A stretch of DNA of 64,000 bases from Acidobacteriaceae bacterium (GTDB lineage: Bacteria; Acidobacteriota; Terriglobia; Bryobacterales; Bryobacteraceae). Of the stretch, positions 25,490-36,538 are shown piece by piece. A program made the translations under genes and the position numbers. Numbering within the stretch: the first letter of the stretch is position 1; each line of letters opens with the position of its first letter. The notes under the pieces were generated by a model. The model had not been told where the DNA came from and did not search any database. It saw only the letters and a list, made by a program, of their open reading frames with translations. Where the stretch lies: assembly GCA_020247055.1 (NCBI GenBank), contig JADCJL010000017.1:26236-90235 (forward strand). Reading direction: 5' to 3'.

Positions 25490-26810
25490 AACTGCTCCTC
25501 CCGCTGCTCGCCCTCGCTCTGCCTCTCGCCGCCGCCGAACCCGACTGGGCGACCCTTGAACCCTACGCGCTCAGCCTCCTGCAGCGCTACATCCAGATCC
25601 CCAGCATCAACCCCCCGGCCGACACCAAGACCGCCGCCGAGTTCCTCAAACGCGAACTCGAAGCCGTCGGCATCGCGGTTAAACTCTACGACACCGGCGA
25701 TGGCAAGCTCATCAATCTCGTCGCCCGCGTCCCGGGACGCAACAAGGCCAAGAAGCCGCTCCTGCTGCTCAACCATCTCGATGTCGTCCCCGTCGATCGC
25801 AAAGCCTGGGGCCGCGTCGATCCCTTCTCGGGCGAAGTCAAAGACGGCTTTGTCTGGGGCCGCGGCACCCTCGACATGAAAGGCATCGGCATCATGCACC
25901 TGATGGCGCTCATCACGCTCAAAAAGGCCGGTCTCACCCCCGAGCGCGATATCGTCCTGCTCGCGAGCTGCGACGAGGAAACGGGCGGCGACAAGGGCGT
26001 CCGCTGGATGCTCGCCAACCATCCGGCCGACATCGACGCCGAATTCGTCCTCGACGAAGGCGGCCTCGGCACCCGCGATATCTTCCGGCAGGGTAAGCTC
26101 GTCTACGGCATCTCGGTCGCCGAAAAGCAGCCGCTCTGGATCCGCCTGCGCGCCACCGGCACCGCCGCCCACGGCTCGCAGCCCATTCCCGAGAACGCCA
26201 ACATGATCCTCTACGCCGCCCTCGCCCGCGCCCTCGCCCTGCCCGAAGGCGGCAAGGCCAACGACGTCGTCGAGTCCATGCGGAAAGCCAGCGGCGGTGA
26301 GTTCGCCGCCGGCAAGTTCACCGCCGCCATCCAGAAAAACACGATGACCCTCACCACTCTCCGCAGCGGCGTCGGCGACCCGCCCAAAGTCAACGTCATC
26401 CCCTCCACCGCCGAAGCCACCATCGACTGCCGCCTGCTGCCCGGCACCAACGCCGACGAGTTCGTCAGCGAACTCAAGGCCCGTATCAACGACCAGCGCA
26501 TCGCCGTCGAACTCACCAATACCCCGCCCGGCGACCCCGGCACCTCCAACTACGAAACGGGCCTGTTCCGCGTACTCCGCCAGGTCATTCTCAAGTACCA
26601 CCCCGACGCCGAAGTCACCCCGATGCTCGTGCCCTACTCCACCGACTCGACCAAGTTCCGCCACAAAGGCCTCCCCGCCTACGGCTTCACCCCGCTCGTC
26701 CTCCCCGGCCAGATCCTCGCCACCATGCACTCGGACGCCGAGCGGATTCCGCTCGATCAGTTCTACACCGGGGTGCGGATGATGTTCGACGTGGTACGCT
26801 CGGAATTCTA

Positions 26811-26811
<1 letters not shown>
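25486..26811 (+). CDS. exported M20/M28-type zinc peptidase
   Basis: Metallopeptidase of 441 residues with a cleavable signal ([17 protein letters not shown]). The M20 core is complete: [12 protein letters not shown] (zinc His), [12 protein letters not shown] (bridging Asp), [12 protein letters not shown] (catalytic and metal Glu), and the dimerisation domain with [10 protein letters not shown]20 enzymes act as carboxypeptidases, dipeptidases or deacylases; substrate is not predictable, but export suggests scavenging peptides or acylated amino acids. The ATG overlaps the kinase stop, and the stop shares one base with pgk (TAATG). Confidence 0.88.
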
Positions 26812-27980
<1,169 letters not shown>

Positions 27981-27985
27981 CCGCG

Positions 27986-28026
27986 CTGGCCAGGGGGGCC
28001 GCACCGGCCCCCCCTCCACCGGCCAG
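27986..28026. terminator. GC-rich hairpin between convergent pgk and DUF1501 gene
   Basis: An 8-bp perfect stem (GGGGGGCC / GGCCCCCC, loop GCACC) sits inside an outer CTGGCC / GGCCAG pair. It fills the 47-bp gap between two convergent stops, so it can end transcripts from both sides. There is no T-tract, so it is either Rho-assisted or a 3' stabilising structure. Confidence 0.55.
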
Positions 28027-28027
28027 G

Positions 28028-29440
28028 CTAACTCACAATCGGCTTAATGACGTGCCCCGCCACGTCCGTCAGCCGGAAGTCCCGGCCCTGCGAACGGAAC
28101 GTCAGCTTCGTATGGTCGAGTCCGAGCTGATTCAGAATCGTTGCGTGAATATCGTGGATCTCGATCTTGGCCTCCACCGGCGAGAACCCGAATTCGTCGC
28201 TTCCCCCGTAGCGTACGCCCGGCTTGAGCCCGCCGCCCGCCATGAACATGCTGAAGCTGTCGATGTGATGGTTCCGTCCGATCTTGCCCTTCTCCCGCAC
28301 CTCGCCCATCGGCGTCCGCCCGAACTCCCCGCTCCAAACCACCAGCGTCCGCTCGAGCAACCCCCGCTGTTTGAGATCCTTGATCAGCGCAGCCGAAGCC
28401 CGGTCCACCTCTTTGGCCACCTGGTCGAGCGGCTTGGTGATGTCGTCGTGGTGATCCCAGTCGGTATGATACAGCTGCACAAACCGCACGCCGCGCTCGA
28501 CTAACCGCCGCGCCAGCAGGCAGTTATTGGCATAACTCCGCTTGCCCGGCTCGGCGCCGTACATCTCGAGCGTCTCCTTGGACTCCTTTGAGAAATCAAT
28601 CAACTCCGGGCCCGAGGTCTGCATCTGGTAGGCCATCTCGTACTGCGTGATGCGGGTGGCGATCTCGGCGTCTCCGGTCTCGTCGAGCTCCATCTGATTC
28701 AGGTCCTTGAGCACCTCAATCGTCTGCCGCTGCTGCTCCGGTGTCACCCCCTGCGGCGTCGACAGATTTAAAATCGGGTCGCCGACACTGCGGAACGGAA
28801 TGCCCTGAAACGACGTCGGCAGAAAGCCGCTTGACCACAGCGCCGCCCCGCTGCGCGGACCGCGCGGACCGCTCTGCAACACCACGAAGCCGGGCAGATC
28901 CTTCGACTCGCTCCCGATGCCGTAAGTCACCCACGCGCCCATCGAAGGGCGCCCGGCGCGGATGCTGCCGGTGTTGGCGAACATCTTCGCCGGTCCGTGG
29001 TTGAAGTTCTCGGTCGATACCCCGTGCAGCACCGTCAGGTCATCGGCAATGGAGCCCACGTGGGGCAGCAAATCGCTGAAATAGTGGCCCGAGTTACCGT
29101 AGCGCTGAAAGGTGCGGCGCGTGCCGAGCAGCTTCGGCGTCTCTTTCGAGAAGGTGTCCATAAAGGCGAATCGCTTGCCTTTGAGGAAGGAGTCCGGCGT
29201 CGGTTTGCCGTCCCACTGCACCAACTGCGGCTTGTAGTCGAGTAACTCGAGGTGGCTGGGGCCGCCGGCCATGAACAGGAAGATGACGCGGTCGGCCTTG
29301 GCCGGAAAATGCCCCTTGCCGGCGCCCATCAGGCCGTCGGCCAGCAGCGAAGCCAGGCCGAGTTTTCCGATGCCGAAGCCGCAATTACGAAATAACTGCC
29401 GGCGTGTCTGAAAGCGTGTCAGTCTGTTTTCTAGATCCAT
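28028..29440 (-). CDS. DUF1501 sulfatase-like protein, Tat-exported
   Basis: Protein of 470 residues with the alkaline-phosphatase-superfamily fold of DUF1501. The N-terminus has TRRQLFRNCGFGIGKLGLAS, a twin-arginine signal. Typical blocks are ADRVIFLFMAGGPSHLELLD, NHGPAKMFANTGS, GRPSMGAWVTYGIGSES, LLARRLVERGVRFVQLYH and TLVVWSGEFGRTPM. These proteins are abundant in Planctomycetes and Solibacter-type Acidobacteriota, nearly always next to a DUF1549/DUF1553 cytochrome, as here (5 bp away). The reaction is not established. The pair is presumed to act in the periplasm. Confidence 0.92.
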   Translation of the reverse strand: MDLENRLTRFQTRRQLFRNCGFGIGKLGLASLLADGLMGAGKGHFPAKADRVIFLFMAGGPSHLELLDYKPQLVQWDGKPTPDSFLKGKRFAFMDTFSKETPKLLGTRRTFQRYGNSGHYFSDLLPHVGSIADDLTVLHGVSTENFNHGPAKMFANTGSIRAGRPSMGAWVTYGIGSESKDLPGFVVLQSGPRGPRSGAALWSSGFLPTSFQGIPFRSVGDPILNLSTPQGVTPEQQRQTIEVLKDLNQMELDETGDAEIATRITQYEMAYQMQTSGPELIDFSKESKETLEMYGAEPGKRSYANNCLLARRLVERGVRFVQLYHTDWDHHDDITKPLDQVAKEVDRASAALIKDLKQRGLLERTLVVWSGEFGRTPMGEVREKGKIGRNHHIDSFSMFMAGGGLKPGVRYGGSDEFGFSPVEAKIEIHDIHATILNQLGLDHTKLTFRSQGRDFRLTDVAGHVIKPIVS

Positions 29441-29445
29441 GGTAG

Positions 29446-31686
29446 TTACTCTCGGGTCATGAACTCGTCAAGGTTGAGCAGGACGCGGGAGACCCCCGTC
29501 CACAGCGTCGTTTCACTGGCCCCGGGCGCCGAATCCCGCTGCTGGCGGACAAACCGGAGCAGGCGCTCGGTCTCGCGCGGGCGCGGCGTCCGCTGCACGG
29601 CCAGCTCGAACCCGTGCCGGAGCCGGGCGGCCTCCTCGGCCGGAGCCTCTTTGAGAATGCGCTGCGCCAGCGCGCCCGCAAACTCGAAGTTAGCCTCATC
29701 GTTCAACAGCGTCAACGCCTGCAGCGGCGAGTTCGACCGGATGCGCCGCGTGCATGAGGTAATCCCGTCGGCGGCATCAAACACGGTCAGGCTCGGGTGC
29801 ACAGCGCTGCGCTGGAAGAAGGTGTACATGCCGCGCCGGTAGCGCTCCGGGCCCGTCGCCGTCTTCCACTCGCGCACCACCTGCGTCACGTTCAGCGCCC
29901 CGGCGGGAATCGGCGGGTAGAAGCTCGGGCCGCCCAGCTTTTCGGTCAGCAAACCGCTACTGACCAGAGCCGAATCGCGGATAATCTCGGCGTCCAGCCG
30001 CAGCCGGTTCTGCCGGGCCAACAGTTTATTCTCCGGGTCCACCATCGCGGCGTCCGGCCGCGGCAGCGAAGCCTGCTGGTAAGTGGCGCTGGTAACAATC
30101 AACTTATGCAGCGCCTTCTGGCTCCACCCGCTCTCGATGAAAGAGGCGGCCAGATAGTCGAGCAGCTCCGGGTGCGTCGGCCGGTCGCCCACCACCCCGA
30201 AATCGCTCTCGGTATCCACAATGCCGCGCCCGAAATACTTCTGCCAGACCCGGTTCACCGTCACCCGCGGCGTCAGCGGATTGTCCTTGGCCACCAGCCA
30301 TTTCGCGAAATCAAGGCGCGTGGCGTTGGCCGGCATCGGCGGCAGGAACGAAATACCGCCCGGTTCAACCGGGCTGCCCTTGCGCGTGAAGTCCCCGCCC
30401 AGATGGATGTAGGACGGGCGCGGCGTCGGGCGCTCTTTCATGATCAGCGTACGGATCAGGTTCGGTTTCTGCTTGCGGATCTCGGCCAGTTCGTTGCGCA
30501 GGGCAATCAGCTTCGGATCCTTGTCCGCGTTCTCGGTAAGCGTCTCCTGATGTTTGCGGATCTTGAGCTCCCACTCCTGCACATCGGCATCCCATTTGGC
30601 CTGCCGCGCTTTCTCCTCTTCGCTGCCGATTTCAAGAAACGGGCGGTTGAAGTACTTCCGGTCGGCCTCCTTATCGATCTCGTCCACCCCGTTCCAGAAC
30701 GCGAAGATCTGATAAAACTCCCGCTGCGTCACCGGGTCATACTTATGGTCGTGGCAGCGCGCGCAAGCCAGGGTCAGCCCGAGAAAAGCCGAACCCGTCG
30801 TGGCGACCCGGTCGGCCACCGCCTCGACGCGGTACTGCTCAAAGTCGATGCCGCCCTCGTAGTTGGACGGGGTGTTCCGGTGGAAGCCGGTGGCGATCAA
30901 CTGCTCGGTCGTCGCATTCGGGAGTAAGTCGCCGGCGATCTGTTCAATTACGAACTGATCGAACGGCATATCTTTGGTCAGCGCCTGCAGCACCCAGTCG
31001 CGGTACGGCCAGATATCACGCGGCGCGTCAATGGTGTAGCCGTCCGTATCCGAGTAGCGGGCCACGTCGAGCCAGTGCCGGCCCCAGCGTTCGGCGTACG
31101 CCGGCGAAGCCAGCAGCCGGTCCACCACCTTGGCGTACGCCGCCGGTGAATCATCTTTCAAAAACGCTTCGAGTTCGGCCGGAGTCGGCGGCAACCCGGT
31201 CAGGTCCAGGTGTACCCGGCGCAGCAGCGTCCGCTTATCGGCCCGCGGCGACAGCCCCAGGCCCTTCTCCTGCAGCTTGGCCAGGATAAAGGTGTCGATC
31301 GTCGCCCCGGCTGGCTCCGGACGCACCGGCTGAAACGCCCAGTGTTTACTGGTCCGGCGTTTGGCCTGTAGGAACGAGGCGGGAGCCGGCATGCCGTCCT
31401 GCACCCATTTTTCGAGCACGGCAATGTCGGCGTCCGATAACTTCTTCCCGCCCTTGGGCATCTTCAGGTCGCCCGTATGTTTCACGGCCGCCACCAGAAT
31501 CGGGGCCGCCGGGCCGCGATTGCCACCCTTCAGAATGGCCTCTTTGGAATCGAGCGCCAATCCGCCATTCACCGAATTGACGTTGTGGCAACCGGAGCAA
31601 TTCTTCTTGAGAACCGCCAGGGCCTCCGCTCCGTCCTGCGCCATCAGCGGTAACGCTGCAAGGAAGATGAAACTGATTCGAAGCAT
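29446..31686 (-). CDS. planctomycete-type cytochrome c with DUF1549 and DUF1553 domains
   Basis: Exported protein of 746 residues. Signal peptide MLRISFIFLAALPLMAQ, then a cytochrome-c-like PSCyt1 domain with one haem motif CSGCH (near residue 30) and a distal methionine region LKMPKGGKKL. The DUF1549 part shows KLQEKGLGLSPRADKRTLLR, VHLDLTGLPPT, LDVARYSDTDG and LACARCHDHKYDP, and the C-terminal DUF1553 part shows VNRVWQKYFGRGIVDTESDF and NSPLQALTLLND. Forms a two-gene unit with the DUF1501 protein downstream. Electron-transfer role is likely, substrate unknown. A second CxxCH (CARCH) in the middle may bind haem or be structural. Confidence 0.93.
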   Translation of the reverse strand: MLRISFIFLAALPLMAQDGAEALAVLKKNCSGCHNVNSVNGGLALDSKEAILKGGNRGPAAPILVAAVKHTGDLKMPKGGKKLSDADIAVLEKWVQDGMPAPASFLQAKRRTSKHWAFQPVRPEPAGATIDTFILAKLQEKGLGLSPRADKRTLLRRVHLDLTGLPPTPAELEAFLKDDSPAAYAKVVDRLLASPAYAERWGRHWLDVARYSDTDGYTIDAPRDIWPYRDWVLQALTKDMPFDQFVIEQIAGDLLPNATTEQLIATGFHRNTPSNYEGGIDFEQYRVEAVADRVATTGSAFLGLTLACARCHDHKYDPVTQREFYQIFAFWNGVDEIDKEADRKYFNRPFLEIGSEEEKARQAKWDADVQEWELKIRKHQETLTENADKDPKLIALRNELAEIRKQKPNLIRTLIMKERPTPRPSYIHLGGDFTRKGSPVEPGGISFLPPMPANATRLDFAKWLVAKDNPLTPRVTVNRVWQKYFGRGIVDTESDFGVVGDRPTHPELLDYLAASFIESGWSQKALHKLIVTSATYQQASLPRPDAAMVDPENKLLARQNRLRLDAEIIRDSALVSSGLLTEKLGGPSFYPPIPAGALNVTQVVREWKTATGPERYRRGMYTFFQRSAVHPSLTVFDAADGITSCTRRIRSNSPLQALTLLNDEANFEFAGALAQRILKEAPAEEAARLRHGFELAVQRTPRPRETERLLRFVRQQRDSAPGASETTLWTGVSRVLLNLDEFMTRE

Positions 31687-31706
31687 TGTGGGTATCTTAT
31701 CAAGAG

Positions 31707-32825
31707 ATGCTCAGCTTTGCGGCATTGTTGGCCGTAACCTTCTATGCCGATGTTTTGCCGATTCTCGAACGGCGCTGCCTGGGCTGCCACCAGGCCGGCG
31801 AGGCGGCGCCCATGGCCCTCGGATCGTTCGCCGCGGCGCGTCCCTTCGCCAAAGCCATCCGCGACGCGGTGCTGCAGGCAACCATGCCCCCCGGCGGCGG
31901 CCTGCCCGCGGCCGAGGCCTCCGTCCTCCGCCAGTGGGCCGCCCGTCCCGCCCCCGGCCCCGGAGCCCGTCCCGCCGTACTCCCCGTCCGGCCCTCCGTG
32001 CGCGACGATCTCACCCTCCGCATGCCCGCACCCTTTCCGATCGCCCCCGGCGCTACGGTCGACTACCAGCACTTCGTCCTCCCCACCGGCCAGACCACGC
32101 CGCGCTGGATTCAGGCCATCGAGATCCGTCCCGGCAACCGCCGCGTCGTCCACCACGCCGTTGCCTTCGTCCGCACGGCGCGCAGCGAGTTTCTGCGCGG
32201 CGGCCGGCTCTCGGTGGAAGACGAGGTCCTCGGCACGTACCTGCCCGGCGAAGGCGTGCTGCGCTGGCCCGCCGGTCAGGCGAAACTGCTCCCCGCGGGC
32301 GCCGAGATCGTTCTGCAGATGCATTACACCGCCACCGGGATGGCCGAAGAGGATCAGACCGCGGTGCGCCTCGAATTCGGTCCTCCGCCACGCGAGCGCG
32401 TCTATACCCTCTCCGTCGCCCAGTGGGATTTCGCCATCCCGCCCTTCGCCCCGGCCCATCCGGTCACCATCGAGTTCCCGGTGCAGACCGGGGTCCGCGT
32501 GCTGGCCGTCACCCCCCACATGCACCTCCGCGGCCGCAGCATGCGGGTCACCGCCGGCGATGCCGTCGTCCTCGACCTCCCGCGCTACCGCTTCGACTGG
32601 CAGCTGCGCCGGGTCCTGCCGCGGCCCGTTGAGTTGGCGGCCGGCGAGGTGATTCGGGTCGAGGCGACTTTTGACAACTCGCCCAACAACCCCCGCAACC
32701 CCGACCCCGCCGCCACCGTGCGCTGGGGCGAGCAAAGCTGGCAGGAGATGATGGTCGCCTTCGTCGACGTCGCCATTCCGGCGGCCTGGCCCCCCGCGGC
32801 GATCTACCGCCCGAAGCGCTTCTAG
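31707..32825 (+). CDS. cytochrome c / copper type II monooxygenase-fold exported protein
   Basis: Protein of 372 residues from the ATG at 31707. A short signal (MLSFAALLAVTFYA) leads into a mono-haem region with ERRCLGCHQAGEAAPMAL and a distal Met in QATMPPGGGLP. The rest resembles the copper-binding fold of peptidylglycine monooxygenase-like proteins: a His-His pair in RRVVHHAVAFV, LQMHYTATGM, and TPHMHLRGRSMRV. Such fused proteins occur in Solibacter and Planctomycetes next to DUF1549 genes; here the DUF1549 gene is divergent 20 bp away. Redox activity is plausible but the substrate is unknown. Confidence 0.8.
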   Translation: MLSFAALLAVTFYADVLPILERRCLGCHQAGEAAPMALGSFAAARPFAKAIRDAVLQATMPPGGGLPAAEASVLRQWAARPAPGPGARPAVLPVRPSVRDDLTLRMPAPFPIAPGATVDYQHFVLPTGQTTPRWIQAIEIRPGNRRVVHHAVAFVRTARSEFLRGGRLSVEDEVLGTYLPGEGVLRWPAGQAKLLPAGAEIVLQMHYTATGMAEEDQTAVRLEFGPPPRERVYTLSVAQWDFAIPPFAPAHPVTIEFPVQTGVRVLAVTPHMHLRGRSMRVTAGDAVVLDLPRYRFDWQLRRVLPRPVELAAGEVIRVEATFDNSPNNPRNPDPAATVRWGEQSWQEMMVAFVDVAIPAAWPPAAIYRPKRF

Positions 32826-32857
32826 ACCGCCGGAATCAGCTCGCCCGGGCCGCCCCC

Positions 32858-33991
32858 CTACGCCATCGCCAGAAACTTCACGCACACCGGCACCGGCGCC
32901 GGCACCGGCCGTCCCACCGGCGTCAGCTTGCCCGTCCCCCCATCAATCCGGAACACCATCAGCGAATCGGAATCCTGATTCGCCGCCACCAGGAACCGGC
33001 CCGTCGGATCGATGTTGAAGTTGCGCGGCGTCTTCCCCTGCGTAGGCTCGTTCCCGATCCGCCGGATCCGGCCCGCCGCCACGTCAATTGAAAAGATAGC
33101 GATCGAGTCGTGCCCGCGGTTGGAACCGTACACAAACCGCCCGTTCGGATGCACCACGGTCTCGGCCGTGCTGAGCCCGCGGCCCACCGGAATCGGCATC
33201 GTCGGCTCCGTGTTGATCTCGGTCAACTTGCCGGCCTTGGCGTCCCAGTTCATCGCCGTCAGGGTGCACAGCATCTCATTGATCACATACGCCCACCTCC
33301 CGTTCGGATGGAACGCAAAGTGGCGGGGACCACTCCCCGGAGCCACGGCAAACTCACTGTGCGGTGCCATCGCGCCGCTCTTGCCGTTGAACTTGTACAC
33401 GATCACCCGGTCCTTGCCCAGGTCGGCCACCACGGCAAACCGGTTGGTGTTATCGAGATTGATCGAATGCGCGTGCGGACCCGACTGCCGGGCCGCGTTC
33501 GGCCCGAACGGCGCGGCGTGCTGAAAAAATGCGGTCCGCTTGCCAATCTTGCCGTCCGCCCCGAGTGCATAAGCCGAGGCGCTGCCGCCGCCGTAGTTGG
33601 CGCAGAGCACCACCCGGCCGCTGTCGCTGACCTTGACATGACACGGGCCGCTGCCCCCGCTGCCCACCTGATTGAGCAGGGTCAGCTTGCCGTTCGCCTG
33701 GTCCACCGCGTAGGCGTTCACCGAACCCACCTTCTGGCCCTGAAACTCTTCCAACTCTCCAACCGAGTACAGGAAATTTCCCTTCGGATGTAGCGCGAGA
33801 AACGAGGGGTTCGCCGTCTCGACGGCCACACCCAGCGGAGTGAGCGTGCCGGAAGCAGCATCCATCTCATATTGATAAATGCCCTTGCTCGCACCCCGCG
33901 TATACGTCCCGACATAAACCCGGAACTTCGCCGGCGCCTGGGCCAGCAGCGGCGCCGTCAGCATCATCAAACCAAAATCCCGTCTCTGCAT
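32858..33991 (-). CDS. lactonase-family seven-bladed beta-propeller, Tat-exported
   Basis: Protein of 377 residues of the Lactonase (YbhE/Pgl-like) family. The N-terminus MQRRDFGLMMLTAPLLAQ is a twin-arginine-type signal, so it works outside the cytoplasm, unlike 6-phosphogluconolactonase proper. Typical repeats are KFRVYVGTYTRGASKGIYQY, PSFLALHPKGNFLYSVGE, GSGPCHVKVSDSGRVVLCAN, SGPHAHSINLDNTNRFAVVAD and GRFLVAANQDSDSLMVFRID. AAGGAG lies 6 bp upstream of the ATG at 33991, confirming the start. A sugar-lactone hydrolase role is possible. It is 10 bp downstream of lptD. Confidence 0.85.
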   Translation of the reverse strand: MQRRDFGLMMLTAPLLAQAPAKFRVYVGTYTRGASKGIYQYEMDAASGTLTPLGVAVETANPSFLALHPKGNFLYSVGELEEFQGQKVGSVNAYAVDQANGKLTLLNQVGSGGSGPCHVKVSDSGRVVLCANYGGGSASAYALGADGKIGKRTAFFQHAAPFGPNAARQSGPHAHSINLDNTNRFAVVADLGKDRVIVYKFNGKSGAMAPHSEFAVAPGSGPRHFAFHPNGRWAYVINEMLCTLTAMNWDAKAGKLTEINTEPTMPIPVGRGLSTAETVVHPNGRFVYGSNRGHDSIAIFSIDVAAGRIRRIGNEPTQGKTPRNFNIDPTGRFLVAANQDSDSLMVFRIDGGTGKLTPVGRPVPAPVPVCVKFLAMA

Positions 33992-34001
33992 CGAACTCTC
34001 C

Positions 34002-36344
34002 TTAAAACATGCGCTCCTGGCGGCGCAGTGTGCCAAAACTGCCAATGTTGGCTATCGCAAACGATACCAGATATTGATTCTCGTTGCGCGTACCGAAACT
34101 CAGCCGCCGGAACTGAAAGCTGAGCCCGCAGCAGTCGCTGTTGTAGCTGAGTTCGGTCGTGGCAAACTGCATCTTCGCCTCGCGGAAGTCGTACACCCCG
34201 GTGTAACCCGCACTCCACCCTCGCCGCCCGGGTGCCCCGATCCCGCCCCGCAACAGCATCTGGTTCGCATTCGGACTTACCTGCGGCGTACCCCGCACCT
34301 GGTTGTGCCCAATCCCGAAAAACGTGTTCCGCAGCCTCGCATCCGCAATCACCGTCGAGTTCGTGATCCGCCGGAACAGCGGGTCCCAGTCGGTGCGCCA
34401 TTCGAGGGCCGCCGAACGCAGCGGCGACGCCCGCAACACCGAGATTACCGGCGAGTAGTGCCGCGGCCGGTCGATAAAGCTATAACCGGTCAAAGTGGTG
34501 GAGGAAAGAAAGACGTTACGCGAACCGGTCACCACCGCCCCGCCAAACGTAGGATCAAAGTACCGCCGCTGCATCACCTGCCAGGACAGGACCTCGTCCA
34601 CCGCCCCGTTGCGCTTGGCGTAGAGCCGGTTGGTCAGCGAAACATCCGCCTCCGTCGTGGAGGTAAGAATATCAGCTTCGTCAAAGCGAATGATCTCGCG
34701 AAAGTTTCGGACTCCCGACACGTGCCGGAACGTCACCCGCGATTCAATCACATGCTTCACCTCGGTACCCAGCCACTTCGGGCCCCGGAAGATCCTCTCA
34801 AGCGAAGGCAGATTCAACTCGGCCCCGAAATCGTTGGCCTGCCGGAAAAAGTCCTGCCCCGCCGTCGCGGTCGCCGATGCCGTCGCCGTCGAGGCCGTCG
34901 AAAGATCCTTCCGCGAACCATAGTGCGTTGCGTGGAAGGTGTAGGAAGGCGTCAGGCTGAAACCCTTCCACTGCAAGGAGGCCAGGATGCGCGGCGCAAA
35001 GTTCAGCCGATCCGTGAACTGACGCGTAATGAAGCCCGGTTCCCGGCGTTTGAACAATCCGGCGCTCGAGTCAAACGAGTACCAGACCGGGATGACCTTG
35101 CCGAACAACCGGCGCTCCCGCGAATGGAAATCCACCGTGGGCAGCTTCCGGATCACCACCTGGTCCTCAGGCAGAGTGCTCTGGAAAAACTGATGGCGCG
35201 AGAACTCCACTCCCACTACGTAGGTGTCCCAGCTCCGCTGCACATGCCCGTTCGAGTTCACTGCCGAAAAAATCGCCTCGTTAAAGCTTTGCGTGAAGGC
35301 TTGCCGGAAAAGGAATGAAGACAAATAGTTTATGTTGGCGGCACCCGTCCAGCCTCGGCCCAACACCGAGCGCCCGGAAGCGTTGATGAGGAATCCACCC
35401 TCTTTGAACCTCTCCCCGCTATCCGTCACGCGGCCACGGTCGTTCACGCCGTAAAGATAAAAATCAAAATCGGTAGCCTGCCGCGGCTTACCCCGAAAAT
35501 TTACCTCGTGCGCCAATCCGCGCTTTGTAAACAGCTGCCCACGATACATCGCGTCGTAAGAACGGTTGATCGCCCAGTAGTAGCCCACTCCATACCGGAA
35601 ACCCAAGCGCGTGCTGTTGCCAAAGTTGGGCGTCAGGAAACCACTCTTCCGCGGCTCTTCGGAAAGGGCTTTGTAGAACACGGGAAAATAGAAGATCGGC
35701 ACCCGCCGTATCCGAAAGACGGCTTGGCGCACCAGCGCCCGGTCGCCCGGGATGATGTCGAAGCGGGGAGACGTCAGCCGCCACCAGGGCTTGGGCAGGA
35801 CACAGTTGGTTAAGAAACCCTCGTACAGGATAAAGCGTGACTTGATCTTTTCGGCCCAACGTCCTTGAAAATTAAAGGGGTTCTGCGACAAGAGCAAGCC
35901 CGGACGGAACTGAATCTTCCCCTGCGCATTACCCCTTACATCAAAGAAGGTTCCGGACTCTTCCTTCAAGTTGTACTTTACCTTCTGCGCCCACATCTCC
36001 TCCGAGCTCGTATAGTTCTTGTAGTACACGCTTCCACGCGCATCCACGTCCCCGGTCGCTTCGTTGTAGTCAATCTCGTCTGCCTTCAACAAAACCTCAG
36101 CCGTCTCCACCTCCGCCGCCCCTCGCAGGTGATAGATCTGGCCATCCACCTCCTGCCCGATGGCGCGAACCAGCACCTCATCCTCCGCCGGGGCATTCGG
36201 CCGCTTCACCGGTACAGGCTTCGCGGGAGGGGTCGCCGGATTCGCCACGCCTCCAAAGCGGCCTCGCTGCTGCGGAAAGCCTTGACCAAAACTTTTGTCG
36301 CCCGGCGCCATAAGGCAAATTGCCAATACCGCCGATAGCTTCAA
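34002..36344 (-). CDS. lptD: LptD-like outer-membrane LPS assembly protein
   Basis: Outer-membrane beta-barrel of about 780 residues that inserts lipopolysaccharide into the outer leaflet. An N-terminal OstA/jelly-roll part (YHLRGAAEVETAEVLLKADE, IDYNEATGDVDARGSVYYKN) is followed by the LptD barrel signature (IPIFYFPVFYKALSE-like VPIFYFPVFYKAL, then KSGFLTPNFGNSTRLGFRYG) and many amphipathic strands to the C-terminus. No ATG fits; the TTG at 36344 gives a signal-like MKLSAVLAICLMAPG. The reading stays open further upstream, so the exact start is uncertain. It is divergent from the RDD gene. Confidence 0.85.
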   Translation of the reverse strand: MKLSAVLAICLMAPGDKSFGQGFPQQRGRFGGVANPATPPAKPVPVKRPNAPAEDEVLVRAIGQEVDGQIYHLRGAAEVETAEVLLKADEIDYNEATGDVDARGSVYYKNYTSSEEMWAQKVKYNLKEESGTFFDVRGNAQGKIQFRPGLLLSQNPFNFQGRWAEKIKSRFILYEGFLTNCVLPKPWWRLTSPRFDIIPGDRALVRQAVFRIRRVPIFYFPVFYKALSEEPRKSGFLTPNFGNSTRLGFRYGVGYYWAINRSYDAMYRGQLFTKRGLAHEVNFRGKPRQATDFDFYLYGVNDRGRVTDSGERFKEGGFLINASGRSVLGRGWTGAANINYLSSFLFRQAFTQSFNEAIFSAVNSNGHVQRSWDTYVVGVEFSRHQFFQSTLPEDQVVIRKLPTVDFHSRERRLFGKVIPVWYSFDSSAGLFKRREPGFITRQFTDRLNFAPRILASLQWKGFSLTPSYTFHATHYGSRKDLSTASTATASATATAGQDFFRQANDFGAELNLPSLERIFRGPKWLGTEVKHVIESRVTFRHVSGVRNFREIIRFDEADILTSTTEADVSLTNRLYAKRNGAVDEVLSWQVMQRRYFDPTFGGAVVTGSRNVFLSSTTLTGYSFIDRPRHYSPVISVLRASPLRSAALEWRTDWDPLFRRITNSTVIADARLRNTFFGIGHNQVRGTPQVSPNANQMLLRGGIGAPGRRGWSAGYTGVYDFREAKMQFATTELSYNSDCCGLSFQFRRLSFGTRNENQYLVSFAIANIGSFGTLRRQERMF

Positions 36345-36409
36345 TAAGGCGGAAGTGGCAGTACAAATTGCCGAGCAAAAGCCTATGATTTGGTTCGAAT
36401 TAGTGGTAC

Positions 36410-36438
36410 GGTATAGAGGTGGATGTTGTCTAGTACAA
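36410..36438 (-). promoter_or_regulatory. possible promoter for lptD
   Basis: In the 194-bp gap between lptD and the divergent RDD gene, the minus strand has TTGTAC (36438-36433), a 17-bp spacer and TATACC (36415-36410). The match to sigma-70 hexamers is partial, but the spacing is ideal and would give a leader of roughly 60 nt before the TTG. The gap is clearly AT-richer than its surroundings. No obvious promoter was found for the RDD gene. Confidence 0.3.
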
Positions 36439-36538
36439 TCGTACTTTCCACTGTGCCCAAGTTGGATGTTTTTTCCCGTCGCCAAATCAGCAACCGTAGC
36501 ACGTCCCAATCGGTAAGGCAACAAACGAAGCGTCAACC

